From positions 9,217,001-9,281,000 of the forward strand of contig NC_092562.1 in NCBI RefSeq assembly GCF_037975245.1: 64,000 nt of DNA. Reading direction: 5' to 3'. Each line of letters begins with the position of its first letter. Position 1 is the first letter of the stretch. The DNA is from Apostichopus japonicus (Eukaryota > Echinodermata > Holothuroidea > Aspidochirotida > Stichopodidae). Positions 60,051 to 64,000 of this stretch are shown here, one piece after another. The notes below the pieces were generated by a model. The model was not told where the DNA came from. It did not search any database and worked only from the letters and a program-made list of their open reading frames with translations. The translations under genes and the position numbers were made by a program.

Positions 60051-60600
60051 AAATATTTTTTTCTCGCCGGACCCGGGCTCCCGGAGCCTGCTATGGGACC
60101 GGCTCCGTTTCAGCGACCCCTCGGTCGTACTCTCTCTCTCGGACCCGAGCTCTCCGTGGCCTGTAGCCCGCGCTCTATGGGTCTCTCTTGCTGCGACCCG
60201 GACTGAGACGTTGCCTCTAGCCCGGCCGAGCCGTGCCTCTTCTCAAGAGGTCTTTTCTTGGCGGGAGCCTTGCTCCTGCCCTTCCCTCTGGCCGTAATCA
60301 ACCGGACGTCGCCGGGACCATTAGGGGTACTCTTTGCTGCGACCCGGACTGAGACGTTGCCTCTAGCCCGGCCGAGCCGTGCCTCTTCTCAAGAGGTCTT
60401 TTCTTGGCAGGAGCCTTGCTCCTGCCCTTCCCTCTGGCCGTAATCAACCGGACGTCGCCGGGACCGTTAGGGGTACTCTTTCTCTCTCTCTCCACCTCTC
60501 CTTCGGCCCTCTCCTGGCCACTTTCCTCCACCTCTCTCACCACTTCTCCCTCCTCCTCTCTCTCTCTCTCCTGTCTCTCCTATATCTTTTTCTGGGCACC
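59390..60600 (-). other. GC-rich 5' portion of the DIRS element, possible gag remnant
   Basis: This strongly GC-rich block contains Arg/Ser/Pro/Gly-rich broken frames on the minus strand (59523-60005 longest). Its position at the 5' side of the element fits a gag-like ORF, but no gag motif is recognised. It includes a 146-bp tandem duplication and a long T run (60027-60050). Confidence 0.4.
60191..60482. repeat. 146-bp tandem duplication inside the DIRS 5' region
   Basis: CTGCGACCCGGACTGAGACG begins at 60191 and again at 60337. The intervening sequence is nearly identical in both copies (GGCGGGAG versus GGCAGGAG being one difference). Confidence 0.92.
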
Positions 60601-61369
60601 GATGGCCTAAGGAATCAAGTCCAGCCTGCCCTAAAGCTTGCTTCTTAGACTCGTAAGCCACTGGTCTATCTAGTGCCACTGGGCTGGCGAAAAATTTATG
60701 CAGACCAGGCGTGGGTCCCGTCTGGTGTAGGTTCTACACTTAGGACACAAATCGTGTTCGAACCAGGTTCTGCCTGGCCGAAACATCGAGTAGTTAAAAA
60801 GCTTTAGCTGGTTACGAGACAAACTAAAACGCTCGAATTAAGGAAAGACTAACTCTTAAGCTTACGGAAAAATGCAAACTAACAAGAGAACGGGAGAGAA
60901 CGGGAGGTACATAACGGTGAGTAGAGGTACGTAGCGTAACCTAGCAACGGCAAAATACGAAAAACGCTACGAAGTGGCCTAACAAAATCAACACAAGCTG
61001 AAAAGGAACATGAGAGAGCGAAATATAGAAGAAGAAATCGTGAATAGAAATACAATGTAGACATGCTATGAACATGAAAATACAACGACACGCCTATAGC
61101 GTGGGGAAGGGAAAATGGCGGGAAACCTAGGCAGTTCGCGGAACTGCTACCCCCGCAAAAAACCTAAGGGCGGAAACGCACTAGGAATAAAAACAGTCCC
61201 CAAAACCCTCCCTTTCAACAAAAAAGGATACTTATCGGGCTGGAAAGGACTGCAATACTCCTAAGAATCCGAGGAAAGAAACTTCCAAAGATCGCTAAAG
61301 AAAACCAAGACGAAATCCAAGGGAAATATATCCACAAGAAATTCACGTGAAGACACTTTTAATGGTAGA

Positions 61370-61508
61370 ATGAGTAGTGAGGAGTGACCGAGGGGGGGGT
61401 TCGGTCATAGAGGGCGCACAGTGTTATTATTTTACCAGGACTTTATAGGCACGGTAGAATGAGGTGCTAAGGTTGTGAGGAGACAGGTAAGCGAGGAGCG
61501 AAGTAAAT
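61370..61508. repeat. DIRS right inverted terminal repeat (5' end of element)
   Basis: The reverse complement of the left repeat from ATGAGTAGTGAGGAGTGACC to GCGAGGAGCGAAGTAAAT. The outer boundary at about 61508 is set by where similarity with the internal complementary region stops. Confidence 0.9.
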
Positions 61509-64000
61509 GTTGCTACATGTATGGGATACCAGAAAGATTATTTCCCTATAATTCATACTTCTAAACACAACTATCAACCTGCTATATATTCTCATCCCTT
61601 GTATATATATTTCATGCATTAACTTTTAAAGATTATATCTTGCTGAACAAATTGTATGCAAATCTCTTATAATTGCCTGACCTTGCTATATGAAAAAGAA
61701 GAAAGAAGATTAGATCTTTCCCCTCTGGGGTTGATACCCTGCAGTTCATTTCAACCCTCCGATCCCTCCCTAACAAAACCACACATGCATACTTCTGTAC
61801 CAACATGGCCAGTAAACTGTCATGTTCATTACTAATCCACTTTTTGAAGCAGGGTTCAAAGTCTCCTAGTTAAACTGCAAACTCCTCAGCTCGCTTTTAT
61901 GTAGACTGTAATTTACCTACAGGCAATTTTGCTTTTCCAGGAATTTGTCAATCTGATCTCACTGCTATACAGTATGAACATGGAGTGTGCAGTATGCACT
62001 TGCTGTCTTGTTAAAAGTCCACCCAGCTGAGCAAGTTTAATAGAGCAATCCTTTCATATGAGTAACCATGTGCAGATTACTTGGATGGTCTTGAGGGCAA
62101 AATTACCTTTAACCTGAATGGAGTATTGGCTAGTGCAGCATCTACTAGTACTGTACAACAGTACTACTACAACTGTTTCTGTATCAGTGACTAACATACA
62201 GTACAGTGCTGTATGGCTGAAAATTCATAACCTTGGCAGTTTATACTAAAATGTGTTTTCACTCTAAATGGTGACAATTAGTGTTGTGGCGATAATCGCT
62301 AATATCGGTTTTGGCCGATATCTGATATTCCAATCCTGATATCGGTATGATTCCAACACAGATTTTCTTAAACAGCCAGAACGAAGGTCAAATCGCACCT
62401 TAAGTCATGCATTGATACATAGAGTAGCAAAATTGTATTCGGCTATTGTAAGTTTGCACAACTCAGAAACAGTAACCACCTTTATAACTCTGTATCCGGT
62501 CCCTGTATCCCGTTAGTAAATTAGTAAGAGAAAATTTGTGTATATTCTATGACACTCACATTAGTCCTAACCCCGGATCATATTTCACACCCAGTTGATA
62601 TGCGTGAAACTGTGTGCTAGCATTTTTTGGGGGGAGGGAGGGGAGGGGGGCACAAGCCTATCCTTTCTGTTGCATCTATTGTATGAATCATTACTCTGTT
62701 TGACCAACTACGTTCAACACTTTGGCTGCAAGTCTTTTTCCAACTGTCGTCAAATGAAGCCACATACTGTATTTGCAATGGCAAAAAAGGTGTCAGCGCA
62801 TATGTTCAGTTTTAATCAATATGTTATATGATCACTTGTATAATACAGCGGCCAGACTGGTGAAAGTTACCTTTAAGCACGACAAAGATTATGTATAACC
62901 TTAAGTTGCCTGACTAGTCTGTTTACAGATTCTTATCAATATATATTTTTCAGACCTTGTGTCTTATATCTTTGACCAACTGATCAGAATATTGACCACT
63001 GGCTTTTAATCGAAATCGATACTGAGGCAAAAGAAATGGGTTTTTTTACAACAGATTAAGGGGCACAATTAATCTCAAGGAAGATTAGAACTATAGGAGT
63101 AGTCCAGTCAATTTACATTCTTCAAGTACTGTTGTATTTCACACTTGACAAGTTGGCATAAGCAGTTAGTCATAATGGTAGCATACAATCAATACTTTGC
63201 ATCAAGTTGGTATGACGTTGGCAGCACAGGAGTGTCCAAGGTTGTACAGTACGTGTGTCCACTTACCATCAGTGTTCGATTTTTCCGGTATCGCATCGCA
63301 AAATGCGATCCAAAACGACAAACTTGCGAGACGTTTCCAAATCAGCATCGCAGATTGTGCCGATTTGTGCGATACAAATTCCTAGTCAGATTTGGGAGCA
63401 AACACTCAAACCTTAACTTACGAACTGTCGATCACAATGTAGAAGTTATAATTTATTGAGTTGATACTCAATGTACAACTTATTCACTTGACCGTATAGC
63501 GAAAAAAAAACCTGAAAAAATAATATCCTACCATAGTTAAGTGTAAAGCAAATAGCCTAACCACCTCGGCGGTTACGGATCTCACGTAACTAAAAGGTTC
63601 CCTGGCAACGTGTCAAAATATGTTAACAAACAGGTGTTACACAGGGGATGAGCTCACAGTTGTTGGGAAGGTACCTGGGCAAATTCGCAGCACATGTACC
63701 GTGGTACAGTAGTTGGGTATAGGGTTAAACACTGCAGTTGTAAAAATGTACGCATAGTGCACGCTATTCATTGTTAGGCAGTCTAGAAACGGGGCTTTGC
63801 TGAACGTTGTTTGTTTCATAATATCGGAAGTTTTGTAAGTTGCACTTTTTAAAGATTGAAAGACAGATTAAATCTCTTTTCATTTTATAACATAATATAG
63901 CTACTTTAACTTGTCATTTTAAAATTTTCATCAGTTTCGTGACAATTTAAATAAAAAAAGTTGTCAGTATTTTGCATCCTCAACTGCAAATTTTTTCATC
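61509..64000. other. Spacer with possible hAT termini; no gene seen
   Basis: No exon was recognised. AGTGTTGTGGCGATAATCGC at 62281 and CAGTGTTCGATTTTTCCGG at 63271 look like hAT-type left ends, but no matching right ends are visible within the window. A first exon for the receptor was searched for here on the minus strand without success. Confidence 0.35.

Larger units (their letters stand above)
55109..61508 (-). mobile_element. DIRS-type tyrosine-recombinase retrotransposon, decayed (6.4 kb)
   Basis: Terminal inverted repeats (55109-55272 and 61370-61508) bound the element. An internal complementary region at 55731-55828 is complementary to both outer ends joined together, the diagnostic DIRS arrangement. 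Minus-strand remnants: RNase H (56938-57237, YINRQGGTR...LCRLAWETL), then tyrosine recombinase (55870-56700). No intact reverse transcriptase was recognised. The centre is interrupted by SINEs (57545-58140). Direct target duplication is not evident, as expected for DIRS. It lies upstream of the Ig exon, perhaps inside the receptor's first intron. Confidence 0.9.

Noticed and set aside
63637-63819. Possible receptor first exon ending at a GTACC donor near 63670
   Set aside because: The frame lacks a hydrophobic signal peptide and the donor is weak.

Overview
The window is metazoan nuclear DNA. Genes are split by GT-AG introns, and long AT-rich introns and spacers are full of transposable-element remains (hAT-type elements, tRNA-derived SINEs, a LINE 3' end, a Ty1/copia gag fossil, a DIRS element), poly-C/G runs and minisatellites. 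No bacterial gene organisation is present. The receptor architecture and the repeat mix point to an invertebrate animal, most likely an invertebrate deuterostome such as an echinoderm; that placement is inference and the species cannot be named from the sequence.

The one well-supported gene lies on the minus strand between 54397 and 23989. I traced 16 coding exons with compatible splice phases. They encode a type I membrane protein of the gp130/LIFR/Domeless class of class I cytokine receptors: one Ig-like domain, a two-domain cytokine-binding module with a perfect WSDWS motif, five further fibronectin III domains, one membrane helix, a PDP-containing box-1-like juxtamembrane segment, and a ~390-residue serine-rich tail with a YCKQ motif of the YxxQ (STAT-docking) type. 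About 1267 residues are covered. The signal-peptide exon was not found and may lie beyond 64000.

At the left edge (272-362, minus) there is a clean start exon with a signal peptide and a phase-1 donor. It is the first exon of a second secreted or membrane protein gene that runs out of the window.

Layout: 1-5 kb holds the signal-peptide exon, a foldback element and hAT-type elements, one nested in another. 5-12 kb holds a SINE fragment, a U2-snRNA-headed retro-insertion with a 19-bp target duplication, two foldback structures and a long TA repeat. 12-17.5 kb holds a 402-bp hAT MITE with a perfect duplication and an 8-copy 28-bp minisatellite. 17.5-24 kb is gene-poor and may contain the receptor 3' UTR. 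24-41 kb holds 15 receptor exons, with two copies of a ~628-bp MITE beside exons. 41-54 kb is a 13-kb intron with a SINE, a LINE tail, a copia gag pseudogene and degenerate repeats. 54.1-54.4 kb is the Ig exon. 55.1-61.5 kb is a decayed DIRS retrotransposon with inverted terminal repeats, an internal complementary region, and RNase H and tyrosine recombinase remnants. 61.5-64 kb is spacer with possible hAT ends.

No operon-like system is present. The receptor would act alone at the cell surface in a JAK/STAT-type pathway; everything else is mainly mobile DNA and its debris.
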